Numbered from the stretch's first letter, positions 1 through 12,925 are shown. The stretch: DNA of 64,000 bases from Fomes fomentarius (GCA_022606135.1 JABYQN010000002.1:2108001-2172000); one strand, 5' to 3'. Notes: generated by a model from the sequence alone, not told the origin. Program-made: numbers and translations.

Positions 1-2223
1 GACGAGCGACTTCCGCTTCTATCACGGCCCAGTCGAAGGTATGGTCAGGCCTTTTGGGAAGTTGAGAGACGATGGAGATGGGGGACGGGACGGCATAGCC
101 GGGAAGGCTGCCCAAGAGTGCGTCGGTGATGGCGTCAGAAGTAAGAAGACTGGACGGATGGAGGGCGAGGAAGGCCTCGGGACTGCCGTCCCTTCGCACG
201 CGGACTGCAACGTCGGTCACCTCCCGGAGAGCGGAGAGAGCTTGTTGGACAGCAGCGACGTCCAAGGAAACGGAAGTGCAAGGAATGGGCTCTGATAGCG
301 CCGCGTTCTTGTCTGGAACGGAAGCCTGGAAGTGTCGGAGGAAGGCAGGAGTCTCGTCCGTAAGGCACTCGATCCCCAGACGCTGTGCCAGTCTGATCCG
401 CAGTGGCTTCCCCGCACTGTTCTTCGGAAGGTCGTCCATGTAGATGACAGCATACGGCCACTTCGAAGGATGGAGCTGCGACTTGAGCAAGTCGAGCAGC
501 TCGGACAGACCGATCCGAGGAGCACCGGGCACAGGTACGACGACGACTCCGATCGTCTCCTGGAGGACGTCGTGAGGGATAGAGAACGCGATCGTAGCTT
601 TCACGCGGTGTTTGGCGACTGAGACAATGGCCTCCTCGATCTCGAACGGGGAGATGACCTCACCGCCCTTGTTGATGATCTCCTTGGACCGTCCGGTGAT
701 GAAGAGGTATCCGTCATCGTCCAGGTACCCAACGTCTCCCGAGTCGAACCATCCTTCCGACGAGAAGGCGGACGTGTCCAGGGGTGCGTCTGGGCTCGTT
801 TCATAGCCATCGAACGTCGGAACCCCACGAACGGAGACCGCCCCGGTTGCCCCCCGCGGCAGCTCGCACTCTAGGTTCGAAGGGTCGCGGATGGAAAGAT
901 GAGGACCACAAGCGATACCGGAGCAGCCCGGGCGTTCAAGCTGATAGCTTGTGGGAGGAGAAGCGATCGGCATGCACTCCGTCATCCCGTACGAAGGTAG
1001 GACGGCTGCTCCGAACGTTTCTTTCAATTGGTGAGCCAGAGAAGGGAGAAGGCCCCCTGCTGCGTTCGCAACCATGCGGATACGCGTGTCGCGGGCGGGC
1101 ACGATTGACTCGGGCTTCGAACTAAGAATAGCGTGGTGCATCGTGGGCGCTGCATAGTACCTATGCGGGTGTAATGTGAGCTGACAGCGCCACCGAGCAG
1201 ATGGAGCAAAGGCCGTACCATGTCGCCCCGCATGCGACTGCAATCTGCCAGAATGCGGTACTATCAAAGCCTGGACACATTATTGCGCTTCCACCGGAGA
1301 AGATCGGTGCCCAGAGGTTCCGCACAATACCACCGACATGGAACAGAGGCATCATGTTCACTGGGCGAGCGTCTCAGGTCAAAACAGGAACTACTGGTAC
1401 ATCGCAAGGTACTCACTATTGACATCTTCAGGTCTCAAGTCCCATGAGCGCATAACAGCGCATGTGCCAACGATAAGAGAGCGCAGAGTGTAGGGCACAA
1501 CCTTAGAATGCCGAGAGATGTTCGTGTGAGGTCGTACCCATTAAGAAATCTCACTGAACTGACGTACCTTCTTCCTTCCACTCGTTCCTGACGTGTGCAA
1601 CACGAGGGATTGGTCGCCAAGCCCGTGCGGCCGCGTTTGTGGACGAGTAGAGGATGGCGCGACCACCCAACTGTCATCGTCGTCGCTTTCGTCTTTGACA
1701 GACATGTCGAACAGTCCTGCCGGGCCGTCCGAGCGAGGTCGGACAAGTATCAACTCGCACCTCAGCTCGTCCCTCAGTCGGTTAAGGTCCAATCTGTCAA
1801 TTGCGTCGGGGGTAGTTAGGATCGCCTTGGCGCGAAGACGGGCAGCATCTTCCGCAAGTTCTCCCGCAGTGCACCCCGAATTTACTGGCGCACAGGTGTG
1901 ATAGGTTGAGACTGCGAGAAGGGCGACCGCGTTCTCGGGACTGGTGGGGAGCACGACCATAACTCTGTCGTTCGGATGCAGTTGGCCATGTAGCCCGGAG
2001 GTCGGGAGAGCGAAGTCGGCGATAAAGGGACGTAGTGCAGCATGGGTCAAGGGGGACGAGTCGCGTCGGTGGACCAGATGGCGGGGGCGTCGGTGGAACA
2101 GAGACAGTCAAGGAGTGTGGTGGCGCGGCCGGCATCGGTGACCACGCTGGCGAGATGTTCTCCGAGGGATACGTTGGGCGATGGATCCGGGATGTCTTTG
2201 AGGAACGCTAGCGGAAAGGACAT
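1..2223 (-). CDS. Adenylate-forming (acyl-CoA synthetase-like) enzyme, partial at left edge, with a frame break
   Basis: An ANL-superfamily enzyme that would activate a carboxylic acid with ATP; the substrate cannot be told. Exons read as 2223-1568, 1501-1417, 1360-1219 and 1160 to beyond position 1. The phosphate-binding loop HTSGTSGRKK lies just before the first intron. It is followed by PLFHVGG, TWYYAAPTMHHA (formed only across the 1218-1161 intron), the SYGMTE motif, the FDSGDVGYLD / ITGRSKEIINKGGE hinge and the C-terminal catalytic lysine motif KNSAGKPLR. More residues follow after the AMP-binding module, so a further domain may lie outside the window. The start ATG at 2223 gives an N-terminus typical of the family, but this frame hits a TGA at 2047-2049. 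The conserved sequence continues in the +1 frame after a five-C run (2051-2055). It is either a pseudogene or a one-base consensus error. Confidence 0.8.
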
Positions 2224-4951
2224 GGCTGCGTAGACGGAGGACGAGGACCAGAGGGAGGTGGTGGTGAGTATGGCATACTCAAGCGATGCCCTTATATGAG
2301 ATAGATAATGACTGTTAAAAAAGAGCCGCCTCGAGAGTTGGTGTGAGGGTACTCGGATCGCGGAGTACAGGCCTGCACCGAGATGTCAACTTCTCGGATT
2401 GAAGGGAATGGTGTGCGCCCGGTTAGGGATCGACACTGCGGAATCTTGTGGCATGCACGTACCGGAATGCCGGCCGGTACCGGCGATAAGGTGGGCAACA
2501 GGGTATTGACGAGTGAGGGTTGCAACTTTCCATGCACGCCACGAAGGACAGGCCAGTCCAGATGGAATGATCCAGTAGTTCGGATACACACGTCTTTGAT
2601 GCACACTACTGCCCATGAAATCTCCTCTGTGAAAGCCATGGGATACTTCGGGGCGGTCACCTCTCCCTACGTCCTTGGTCCCTGCCTTTGTACTTGAGGC
2701 GCTTCAGGGAAAGTTCAGACCACCCCGGAAGATCCCATGCCTTTCACAAGCCGGATTTCCTGGCCATTCACGCAGTAGCACTGGCACACGCATACGCGAG
2801 TTGCCGCATCAGGCGTCGTGTCGCAGGAACCCTGACGACGATCGTGGCTTTCTACCGCGCCCCGATTGTCCGGACGCACAGCTGGGAATCCATCTAATGC
2901 GGTACACCGGCCACGAGGCGCCAGCTCCACGCAATTGTGATCCTTGATCGTATCGCTTTCGGGCTCGCGTATTGCAGTATTGTACGCCATTATCTCGCCG
3001 GGCAGCTCATGGCGATATTGCGAGCGCTGCCCACGATGGTTGTGGGCCTAAGTATGAGGGTTCTGAACCAGACGTTTAGACCAAAAATAGGTAATGATGG
3101 TAGAGAATCACGTTGCACGCCGCCGCCAACGTCTGCTTCAATCACCATGGCGCATGTGCAACGATATAGGGTGAATTCTACGGCACATGTGTTGACAGAT
3201 GTAGATTACTCACTTACAGGATATGAACGAATACGCGCTTGTCGTGTGAAGAAGCGTAAATTGCTGTTGAAGCGATAGTGGGCCGGCATGCGTTACCCGC
3301 CGTTAACGAGCGCGCTCGCACCATGAAGATGCTATTTGCATATCGTAGCAGGGAAGAATCCGGTGCCAAGACCGACTGTGGCCGCCGTCTTCCGCGAAAG
3401 CGGGAGTATTTCCGTTGCAACGGTCTTCGTCGAGATGATACAGACGAGAGGCGTCTAATGCTGTTGGGTTCTAGTGGATACAAAAGGAAACGGACTGAGT
3501 TATCTCGTGAAAATGTCATACCGTCCGTCAGCGTGAGTAATCGATATACGTGTAGACACACCGTTGAAAGTCGGAGGAATGGATCCTTGCGTAACAACTT
3601 CGCAGCGAGAGACAAACTCCAGACGGACTCCAGAAGGACTCCAAGGTTGGGGCAGCGTTAAAGTCACCGTTGTTTTTCCTGTACGCGTCACTGGCGGAAC
3701 GTGGCCGGCTTCGTTGCTGGAGCATTGCCAGAGGTTACGTAGAGTGATTGTTTCGCCGCCCTGGTCCGCCCTGGGTAAGGCTCTTGGCAGACGTGCCGGA
3801 TTCTCACACAGGCGCCTGCCTTGCCAATTGGGGAAGGTCACAGTCACATCGAACACTTTCTGTCCCAGTGAGTGAATCTGCTGGAAAGTTGAGCGTGTGT
3901 GGACTTAAGTTAGGTAGTAGACCCGTAGACTGCGGCCCATTTCATTCCCCAATCAGAAAGACGCTCGCTCGTCCACAAGCAGCGTCACGCAATATGAACA
4001 TGCGGCATGCCACAGTGATGCATGGGATGATGATTGATACTCGATAGTACTTCACCATTCAAGATTTTGGAAACGGCCAATGCGACTGTCACGAAGTCTG
4101 TCGTCCGGCCGAGCAACCTGGCGCTGCGTTGACGACGCGGTGAACACAAACTGCGGTGCCTGAGTCGGAAATTCTAGTAAGTAGAAGTCGCGCAGAATGA
4201 CGCTAACAGTCTGTGAAGCACGGAGGGGAAGCTACAAGTTGCTTGTCATAGAGCAATGCTGAGTCCACACTCGAGCTTCTTCCCCCTTGGCCAACAGGGG
4301 TACTTGGTCATGACGCTGAGCCTCCTTGTAACGATTTTCAGCGCGATGCATGGAACGACTCACCGCGTCCCCCCACGTTCTCCACGTACAACTAATACAT
4401 TTGATCTGTCGTGCCTTGCATGTGTGTGCTGTTTATCACCCTCCGGCTGAGCGGACATTATCAGGGACAAATGGTCATCAAAGACGCAGGAGTAGTAAGA
4501 ACAGACCCAGTTAGATGACAGTAAGGATAACACCTTTCTTTGATGGCATACTGAGGAGGGGATCACTGATTTAGGGTTATAGGGTTGGGGGAGGGGACTG
4601 GAGAAATATTACATAGACGGATCCGACTGTAGGAGTTGTTGGGAATAATAAACTTATGAATCTGCGTTGTATATTCAAGTACGTACGCGTGACAAGGAGT
4701 GAATCGACCAGGGATGGCGAGTGAGAGGACCGGGGCTCTACCAATTGGCCGCGATTCCGACCGAATCGAGGTGAATCGACGGTGCGATTTCATCGTGGAC
4801 ACTGGTTCGACTGGGCGTGAATTATCATTATGATTGACTAACCCTATAGACATCATATGACTGCCGTTCGGTTGGCTAGTATCCGAGCTCATTCAGAATA
4901 CATGCATATTCTCGCACTAGCGTCACTGACAGCAAATCAGAACGCATGCAC
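2224..4951. other. 2.7 kb without a recognisable gene
   Basis: Only short open frames occur on either strand. None shows a known domain, consistent splice-joined continuation or obvious signal peptide. No long inverted or tandem repeat was seen by eye apart from a short duplicated motif (ggactcca) near 3626-3643. It could hold regulatory DNA, a decayed gene or a noncoding RNA; nothing in the sequence decides this. Confidence 0.5.
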
Positions 4952-5721
4952 CTAGCTGAGATACCAGAAGAGAAGGTAGCCTCCCATAAGACAGAACAGG
5001 ACCTTGACCTGAGGGTCGAGGGCCTGGAATGCCACTACGCCTCCACCTCCGGAGCCGCTTGTCGTTGACCCACCGCTGAGGGTTTGACCTTTACCAGTGA
5101 ACGAGCCAGAGGATCCACCTGACGAATGCCGACGCAGAGCGTCCTCGAGTCCCCTAGGTATGCAGATGAGTTTGGTTCTGACGGTGAGTGAATTGTTACT
5201 CACGCCTTATTTGCCCCGCGAATCCTGTCCACTTCATCCGAGCCCTTCAGAAAGACAAAGGTAGGCCTATAGCATGCTCAGGACGTGCACATTCCAGGAC
5301 GGCGCATATACTTACATAGCGCTGATGCGATACCTGCCCGCAACGTCCTTCGCTTGGTCGACATCACATTTGATGAAGTTAACCTTGGGGTATTGCTTGG
5401 ACAAGGCTTCGAAGGTAGGGGCAATCATATGGCAGGGCCCACACCTTATCAAGTGTTAACATCTCTCTGAGAGTATATCGCACTAAGCAATGTACCAAGT
5501 AGCATGGAAATCAATAACCTTCAATGCGCCTTCAATTCGTGCATGCACATGCCGAGGGAACAACCACATACCGAGAGCTTGTCCTTCGACTTGGACAAGA
5601 TACCATCGAGTTGGGTAGTGTTCTCTACGTGCGTGATAGACATGGCTCTTGACCAAATAGTCGATTGGCGGGGGAGCTGGCGAGAAATGAAAGCTGGACG
5701 AGTCAGAGTACGGAGGAGCAT
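4952..5721 (-). CDS. Thioredoxin with N-terminal presequence-like region and C-terminal membrane segment
   Basis: A disulfide reductase of the thioredoxin fold. Five exons join in frame: 5721-5572, 5518 to about 5496, 5444-5316, 5266-5204 and 5153-4952. The active site WCGPC is created by joining exons 2 and 3. It is followed by the expected KCDVDQAKDVAGRY block, the cis-proline motif AMPTFVFLKG and IRGANK. The first 25 residues (from the ATG at 5721) are rich in Arg, Ser and Leu with no acidic residue, like a mitochondrial presequence; an internal Met at residue 27 would give an ordinary cytosolic N-terminus. After the fold comes a Ser/Gly-rich linker and then a hydrophobic C-terminus (VKVLFCLMGGYLLFWYLS) that could serve as a tail anchor. 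It is divergent from histone H4 with 240 bp between start codons. Location in the cell is inferred. Confidence 0.85.
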
Positions 5722-5945
5722 CGCGACGACGCGACATTCAGGATGTCCTCACCACACCCTCCACATGCTCACACAGCCCGGCGTCTGTTGGCGACACGTA
5801 GCACGTGATGACGCAAACATGGGCAAACGCGCCGGGTTTACAGTCAACGGAACGCGTCCAACGCGACTTCTTCTACAACCACCACCTTCTCTCCTCTGAG
5901 CCACCGCACGGTCTGCGGCAACAATCCCTATACTTACTTTGCTAA

Positions 5946-6470
<525 letters not shown>

Positions 6471-6910
6471 TGATGTATGGCTATATGCTCCGTGCGTCCA
6501 CATGTACTATATTTCTTCAGTCTATGTACCGTATTCTCGGTCGTATTGTCTAATGATATGTCAACTGTACCAGCACTTCGATTTTGAAGAGCGACTTCGT
6601 GCGTCAACATATAAAAGCAATGCATGATCGCATTTCATTTGGTGTGCTCTGAATACTATGCTTCACGGCCAAAACTAATACCCCCCAGAACAGGCGTGGA
6701 ATTATGCGGAATCTGGGTAAGCTGGATAAGTAACTGATAGTAATGGACCTTGTCGGACTTTGAACCTCGTATCCCAGCATTCCGGACCTGAATAATCTGG
6801 GAACATCTCCGGAACAGGAGACCAATTCTGGTCATATTCCGGGGAGGCTATTTTGCCATTGCCCGTCGTGATTACGAAGTCCATCTTTACTGTGAGGAGT
6901 CCTGGTAAGT

Positions 6911-8750
6911 CTAGAGTAGGGCAACCGCTGAATCGATATCGCCATCCACATTGTACCGCCAAATTGGCTTCCACAGATCTTTCAAATCCTCACTGAGACC
7001 CTCTGACGTGGGTCCATGGGGTCCGTGATGGTCATAGGTGCTTCCAGCGTGGTAGCTGGCGGTCCAGACCGACTCGCATCTGGGCTTCCTGACCTCAGAG
7101 TAGGCTTTGAACGCGGCCTGCGTGTTCACACGATCGGTTGTAACTCCTATATATTGCCAGGTGATTTCTCTTACCTCTACACTGTTCAGGTTTATTTCCG
7201 GCCGAGTCAGAAGACGAACGAGGAGTAGGGCGTCCTCGATACCTTGCGATGCGCCAGCTCCGAGATGTGGAAGCATGGCATGGGCCTAACATATTATGAG
7301 TCACGCCTCACCACGATGGGGAGTTCGTGCGAACGTACGGCATCTCCGAGTAACGCTACACGGCCTCTCGCGTAGCTTTGGAGAGGAGGGTCGACGACAT
7401 GGACAGACCACCGGCTGGTCCTCTCCGGCATGAACCGAAGCAGGGTTGCCACATCGTTGCCCCAGCCCTCGAATTCCTTTTGCAAATCTTCACGGGCAAT
7501 ACCGTCGACCCATGGTGTGCCCTCAGGGAGGTTCTGAGAGCCGATAGGGACGTCGTATTGCGCGGAGAAGGCCGCGACATTGATCTGAGGAGAAGGGGTA
7601 CCGTGTCAGACCCTTTGTATTCACTCGAGTGACTCATGAGAGCGTACAATCTCGCCATTCTTGATTGGAACCACGATGACATGCTGCAGAAGCAGAAGGG
7701 GTGCGCACGTGCCCGGTCAGCATCCGCCTCCGGCTAACTTTCCACTGTGGCGGTTCGGGAACCTATAGGCCAGGCTCACCTTGCTAGGGCCGAGGAAGCA
7801 CGCCGGGCGATCTGTCAACTGTGTCTTGAACCCGGCGGCTTTGAGCACGGCATACGGGATCAAGCCGCGATACGCAGCCGTGTTGGCGAATGCGACACGT
7901 TGGTCCGCTCCCACCGCAGCTTCAGTTCCACCGAGGACGAAGGTGCGAACGACACTCTTGATACCATCCGCGCCAAGAACGACGTCGGTCTCATGCGTGC
8001 TTCCGTCTGCGAAATGGATAACGAGGCGGTCTGAATTATTGGGTTCCGAGATTAAGGTGCACCGTTTGTTGAAGTGCGTCCGCCGTGGGTCCACGAGACC
8101 GACCAGCGCGTCGAGGAAGGCGGCCCTGCAGGGAAGGAACGTGGGCACGGGAAGGGTACGTGAGGGCGCAGGAGCCAGAAGACGGAATCAGTGTGATGGT
8201 TACGTGGTAGCCGAGTTACTTCCAGAGTCTTACCGGTGCATACTGATGCTAATGTCTTCCGGTGCAGGGGGGTACTGCAAGATGCATGATGTGAGTACGA
8301 CAATAACATGCGCTATCAAGGCCAAGGCCCGGGAACTTACATCGTAGACTAGGTCGTGCTCTCCCACTCCGTTGTAGAATAAGAAACCTCTCGAACTCAG
8401 ATCCCCAGGAGGGAGCTTCTGGCGCACGGCATCCAACAGACCCAGGGCCTCGAGTGCACGCACAGCGTTGGGGCCTGCGAATCGAAGCGAATGAGTCAGT
8501 GAAGTCACAGCATAGTCTAAACCCGCGGGAACGGACCCAGTCCTATGCCTGCTCCAATCTCGCCAAAGGCGGCCTAGAAGTCTGGCATGAGAGAGAGAAG
8601 GGACATCGTGATTGAGGAGACCCGAACGCGTACCGCCGCTTCGAATACTTCCACATTCAACCCAGCCTTCTGCAGCGCGACTGCGGCCGCCAAGCCACAG
8701 ACACCTCCGCCGATGATAGCTATCTCAAAGTTCTTGGCAGACCGAGACAT
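6911..8750 (-). CDS. FAD-dependent monooxygenase, salicylate-hydroxylase type (copy 1)
   Basis: A flavin aromatic-ring-hydroxylase-like enzyme using FAD and NAD(P)H; the substrate is unknown. The N-terminus carries the Rossmann dinucleotide motif AIIGGGVCGLAAAVALQKAG. Spliced exons then give EIGAGIGLGPNAVRAL, the central DG motif VLGADGIKS and the second FAD motif GRVALLGDA...HAMLPHLGAGASQGIEDA. These are in the correct order for the FAD_binding_3 family. Several short introns interrupt the gene, and the joins I checked keep frame. The start at 8750 is the Met just before the Rossmann strand, and the stop is at 6911-6913. A TATAAG motif lies on the minus strand at 8817-8822. It is closely related to the genes at 10712-12462 and 56467-58241, so the three form a local paralogous set. 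Confidence 0.88.
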
Positions 8751-8816
8751 TGTGGATGTGGATTCGACTGAGAGGATGGATTTGGACGGACTGTCCGGTA
8801 GAACGCATTTCAGGTA

Positions 8817-8822
8817 CTTATA
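8817..8822 (-). promoter_or_regulatory. TATA-like box for the FAD monooxygenase at 6911-8750
   Basis: TATAAG on the minus strand, about 70 bases upstream of the start codon at 8750, a usual spacing for a fungal TATA element. The assignment is by position only. Confidence 0.45.
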
Positions 8823-9090
8823 GTCCCACACAAAGGCTTCCCTGGTGGCTAAGAATCAGGCGATTGGTAGGAGCTGAGCAAGCACAGTTCCCATGACCCT
8901 GCGTGCCAGGGTGCAACGTATGCCTGCCGAAGACAAGAAAACTCAGGCAGGCCTCATCTTCCCGGGCCCCAGGAACGTACACAACTCGGAGAGTAAAATA
9001 AGAAGCGGTAGTTTAATGTCTCTGGGTTACAATCGAGGCAGTTGCAACAGATAGCGTGATTTCTCTGGCACTGGCTAGTGGCAATACTTA

Positions 9091-9170
9091 GCCTCACTCG
9101 ATTTGCTTTATTTCATTTCTACGTCCCAGCGCTTCATAATCCTGGGCCGATAGCCGAGGGGTGGCATCAA
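9091..9170 (+). repeat. Left arm of the inverted repeat
   Basis: Contains the shared blocks GCCTCACTC, CGTCCCAGCGCTTCA and GATAGCCGAGGGGTGG in the same order as the reverse complement of 9515-9599. Confidence 0.75.
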
Positions 9171-9514
9171 GCTGGTGACACAAGCCGAGGAGGGACTCGG
9201 GCGGAGGCGGAGGGCGGGGCGGGACCACCGCATCCGCCAGATGTAGACGCCCATGAGAACATCGACAACGGATTCTTCCTCCATGTCGAGTTCTCATATT
9301 TCTCCGCTCGCGATGATGTATATGCATAGTGAATATGCTCAGATATATATGTCCCAATTTTTGTGCCGCAAAATATGCCCATACTGGACATTTCATGGAT
9401 CGCTGTGCCCACCTCATCGCATGGTTCGCACAACCCGTTCTAGTCGACGCGCTCCGCTGCGCCGTCCTCCCGCCTCGGCTTCCTCCTCCTCAACGGCGAG
9501 ATCAATCACATCTT

Positions 9515-9599
9515 TCTTGATGCCCCCACCCCTCGGCTATCAGCCCAGTCTCTTGAAGCGCTGGGACGAAAAATTGAAATGAAGCAAATTGAGTGAGGC
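9515..9599 (-). repeat. Right arm of the inverted repeat
   Basis: Read on the minus strand it repeats the left arm, with a few substitutions, one extra A and two extra Gs. Together the arms could fold into a long imperfect stem. Confidence 0.75.
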
Positions 9600-9601
9600 T
9601 A

Positions 9602-10711
9602 ATGCAGAAGAAAGAACTCCATGAGAAAGCGTGCCAACGAAATCGAGGACGCAGCAATCGCCGCACATACACAGAGGGAGTAGTACCTAGTAACCTTGCA
9701 GGCTACAAGTTGTACTTCCTGAGCTACACTTGCAATTGATTGTCAATGGCTGACGTACTTCTAGCTACTATTGAAAGTATGAACTTGAGGAGGCCATCCA
9801 CCATGACGAAGCGGCGAGCCAAGTTCAAGCTGGTTGTGTTTGGCCTACCGTCTGCGTAAGCATGTCAGATTGTCCAACAGCGTCGTGCAGCGATTTCTCA
9901 GGAGTATTTGGTGATTCTGCCACTACTAGGTGATCCGCTGAAAATCGGTGTACACTGTCAAAAAATGATCTCAGTCACATACACGCAGGGCTAGCTTCGC
10001 CGCCATGGTCCGACTTCAGCTTCTCTAGCCCGACAATGATGCCACTCAAACCGCCAGGGAGGATCCCATTGTTTAACAAGAGATGCGGTCAATCTTGAAC
10101 GTACTGCGGGACGCAAGTTCGCTCACCTTAACGTCACTGGCGGACTCAAGTAGGGCAGGGTGTAAATTAAAGGTTAGGACCGGGCCGAGAAAACACGAAC
10201 ATCGACTCAAGCATAGTGCCCAAGGGGCCCTGGTCGCGAGCGGCGACCGTTGAGTACATAGAAGGTTGGAACCACAGCCACGGAGGCTGCACCTTGATGC
10301 ATGGGGTCCAGGAGAACTTGGTGGAAACGCTGTAAGTACCTAGGCTGAGGCGGCAGGCCTGATGCGTAAGTGATGCGATACTTAGTGGTACCTAGCACGC
10401 AGCCTGACGGTCCCGGATCTCTGCGCTCCTCTACGCTGTGCCTCGATGTATACTTGAGCTTATCAATTAAATTAAGGACGTAATCGGCATACGTGTGTGC
10501 TCGGCACAATCATTGCAACTTCGGATAAGTATACCATACGCTTGGCCTCTGCTAGTTCCGCAAAATTGTACCTCAGTTCCCCTGTGGATGTATATATTAG
10601 TTCAGCGTGCAATTTGTCATATTCTGTTGAACTGAAGTTGTCAACCATGTAGCTTACAGTACACATATGTATATCTACTTTGCGGCGATACTACCCCTTC
10701 TATGTCGTTCA
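9602..10711. other. Spacer between two FAD monooxygenases, no gene seen
   Basis: Only short frames without domain features occur on either strand. No further copy of the neighbouring inverted repeat was noticed. The spacer lies downstream of the gene at 10712-12462 and upstream of the one at 6911-8750. Confidence 0.4.
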
Positions 10712-12462
10712 TCACGCAAGCGATCCGTTGTCGGCGAGGATCTGAAGCGCGGCTTTGAGGTCGTCATCCAGGTCGTGGTGCCAGATCGGGTCGTTGATAT
10801 TCTGCAAATCCTCCTTCACTCCTTCCGGCGTAGGTTCGTGCGCGCCATGATGTTCATACACGCGTCCTGCGCGGTAGCTGAGCTCCCAGACTGTCTGTGC
10901 CCTTGGACGTCGCACTTGAGAGTATGCTTGCAAGACGGCCTACAGAGATTGGTGAGATGTTGTCAAATTGGAGACATACCATTGGCCAACCTCGACAGCG
11001 CCTTTTCTCACACTCGGATTGGATAACAAGCGCGCGAGGAGCAGTGCGTCCTCGAGACCCTGCCCTGCACCTGCTCCCAGGTGAGGCATCATGCCGTGAG
11101 CCTGTGGGATTGTTGTTGTAAGCCAGGGCAGTAATACAAAGATGAACGATAGCGCTGCTCAATTACGTACTGCATCTCCGAGCAAAGCTATTCGACCTCT
11201 GGCGTAGCTCTCGAGCGGAGGATGCACGACATGCAAAAACCACCGTGGCGTCTTTTCTGGCATGTACCGCATGATCGTGGTTATGTCATGTCCGAGACCC
11301 TCGAACTCCTTCTGCAATTCGTCCCGTGAGACTTCGTCGGACCAAGATTTTTCGTTCGGCAGAGTCTGCGATCCTAGAGCTACATCGTAATTGGTGGACG
11401 ACGCGGAGATTACGACCTGGGAGATGAAGGTCCAGGTCAGGGAGACTTACGAGCTCGGCGTGAGAGCTTACCATGTCTCTGGTTAGGATGGGGATTGCGA
11501 TGACGTGCTACCATTGTGGTCAGTAACACACATCTCATACGATCAGCAGCCTATCTCGCACTTTGTGTGGCCCGAAGAAGCATACCGGTCGGTCGGATAA
11601 CTTCGTCTTGAACCCTGCTGCTTTGATAGCGGAGTACGGAACCATTCCCCGGTAATTCTTTGAGTTGCTGAACGCCGCTGCGATACGCTTGGCAGTTCCC
11701 AGATCCGCTCCATCTGGATTCAGGACGAGGTCGCGAACTGTGCTCTTGATGCCGTCAGCTCCGAGAACAACATCCGTTTCGTGAGTGCTGCCGTCGAGGA
11801 ACCCAATGATCACACGGTCGGGATCGGCAGGCGATTGGGTGATTGAGGTGCAGCGCTTGTTCAAGTGCGTCCGTTGCGGATCGACAAGAGCGATAAGAGC
11901 ATCGAGGAAGACGAAGCTGATACATGAGGAGGAATGCATGAGCCAAGATGCCAGTCATACGCAGCGGATTGTTTCTCACCGTTGCATGCTGACATTCGGT
12001 AGTTCTGGACGAGGAGGAACCTTTCATGCGGCGAACACAACATCAGTCCCCGTGGCGAAAACCATGTACAATAGAATTGCGTACTTCGTATAGCAACTCA
12101 TGGTCGCCGAGCCCTGAGTAAAAGAGGAAGCCCTTGACGGTGCGGCCGAACGGAGGTAGTTTCTTGAGCAACTCGTCAAGAACACCCAAACTCTCCAGCG
12201 CGCGCACAGCGTTGGGACCTGTGAGAGGGATTGAGATTCCGCTTGATCCTGAGCTGATTCACGTACCTAGCCCAATGCCCCCACCAATGGCTTCAAAGGC
12301 TGACTGTTTCTCTGTTTGAGAGGACACATATATGTGAGGAGTTCACAGGCATACCGCGGCCTCAAAGACTTGCACGTCAACTCCTGCATTCTGTAAGGCA
12401 ACCGCACAGGCGAGTCCGCAGACTCCCCCGCCGACGATGGCTACTTGCAAATTCTGGGCCAT
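10712..12462 (-). CDS. FAD-dependent monooxygenase, salicylate-hydroxylase type (copy 2)
   Basis: A tandem paralog of the gene at 6911-8750 with the same domain order. It has the N-terminal VAIVGGGVCGLACAVALQNAG (FAD ADP-binding loop), the block FLDALIALVDPQRTHLNKRC, the DG motif VLGADGIKSTVRD, YRGMVPYSAIKAAGFKTKLSD, and a GRIALLGDA / HGMMPHLGAGAGQGLEDALL segment split by an intron. The C-terminus reads VWELSYRAGRVYEHHG, matching VWTASYHAGSTYDHHG in copy 1. The start is the ATG at 12462 immediately before the Rossmann strand, and the stop TAG/TAA region begins at 10712. The gene has several short introns. The substrate is unknown; such enzymes act in aromatic catabolism or as tailoring oxygenases. 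No biosynthetic core enzyme is next to it. Confidence 0.88.
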
Positions 12463-12925
12463 GGGACAAGTGGGTACAATGTGTCTGTGAGTCAAGTATG
12501 GATGTAGACGAGAACGAGGTCGCGATTACTTGTGTGCACGTAGTTGTATGTCATGTGGCATCCAGATCCGTTCGCGGTCACAGACGGTGGTGTTGTTTCC
12601 CGATCAGGCAGGCGGCGGCTTTGGATCCTAACAGCGACAAACAACGGCTACTGGGAGTGAGACTTGGCGTTTCGCTGTAGGAGACCGTCGTTCAACGTGC
12701 TCGCAACCTTGTCTATGTCTTCTACCTTGCCCGCGCGCGTTTATCTCGTTCTCTGTCTGCTCTGGCGCAATGATCGCGCTGATGCTTGTCTAGGTCAACC
12801 CAGCCCATCTCATCACGTGTAGCTGTTGCAGGAGACACCGCCATGGCTCGCAGTTCCGTATCTACCGCTACCTCTGAGATCTGCCCACCAGTTTCTCCCG
12901 CACCTTCCTAACATCCTCACCCACT

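Larger units (their letters stand above)
9089..9601. mobile_element. MITE-like inverted-repeat element flanked by TA
   Basis: The stretch 9091-9599 begins GCCTCACTC and ends GAGTGAGGC. The first 80 or so bases (9091-9170) pair with the reverse complement of the last 85 (9515-9599), about 85% identical by eye with small indels. Weaker GC-rich complementarity continues inward. A TA dinucleotide sits on each side (9089-9090 and 9600-9601), as expected for target-site duplication by Tc1/mariner-type transposases. The interior has no transposase and no convincing coding frame, so it is a non-autonomous element at most. The family is inferred from structure alone. The alternative is a chance or regulatory hairpin, but the arm length makes that unlikely. 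Confidence 0.7.
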
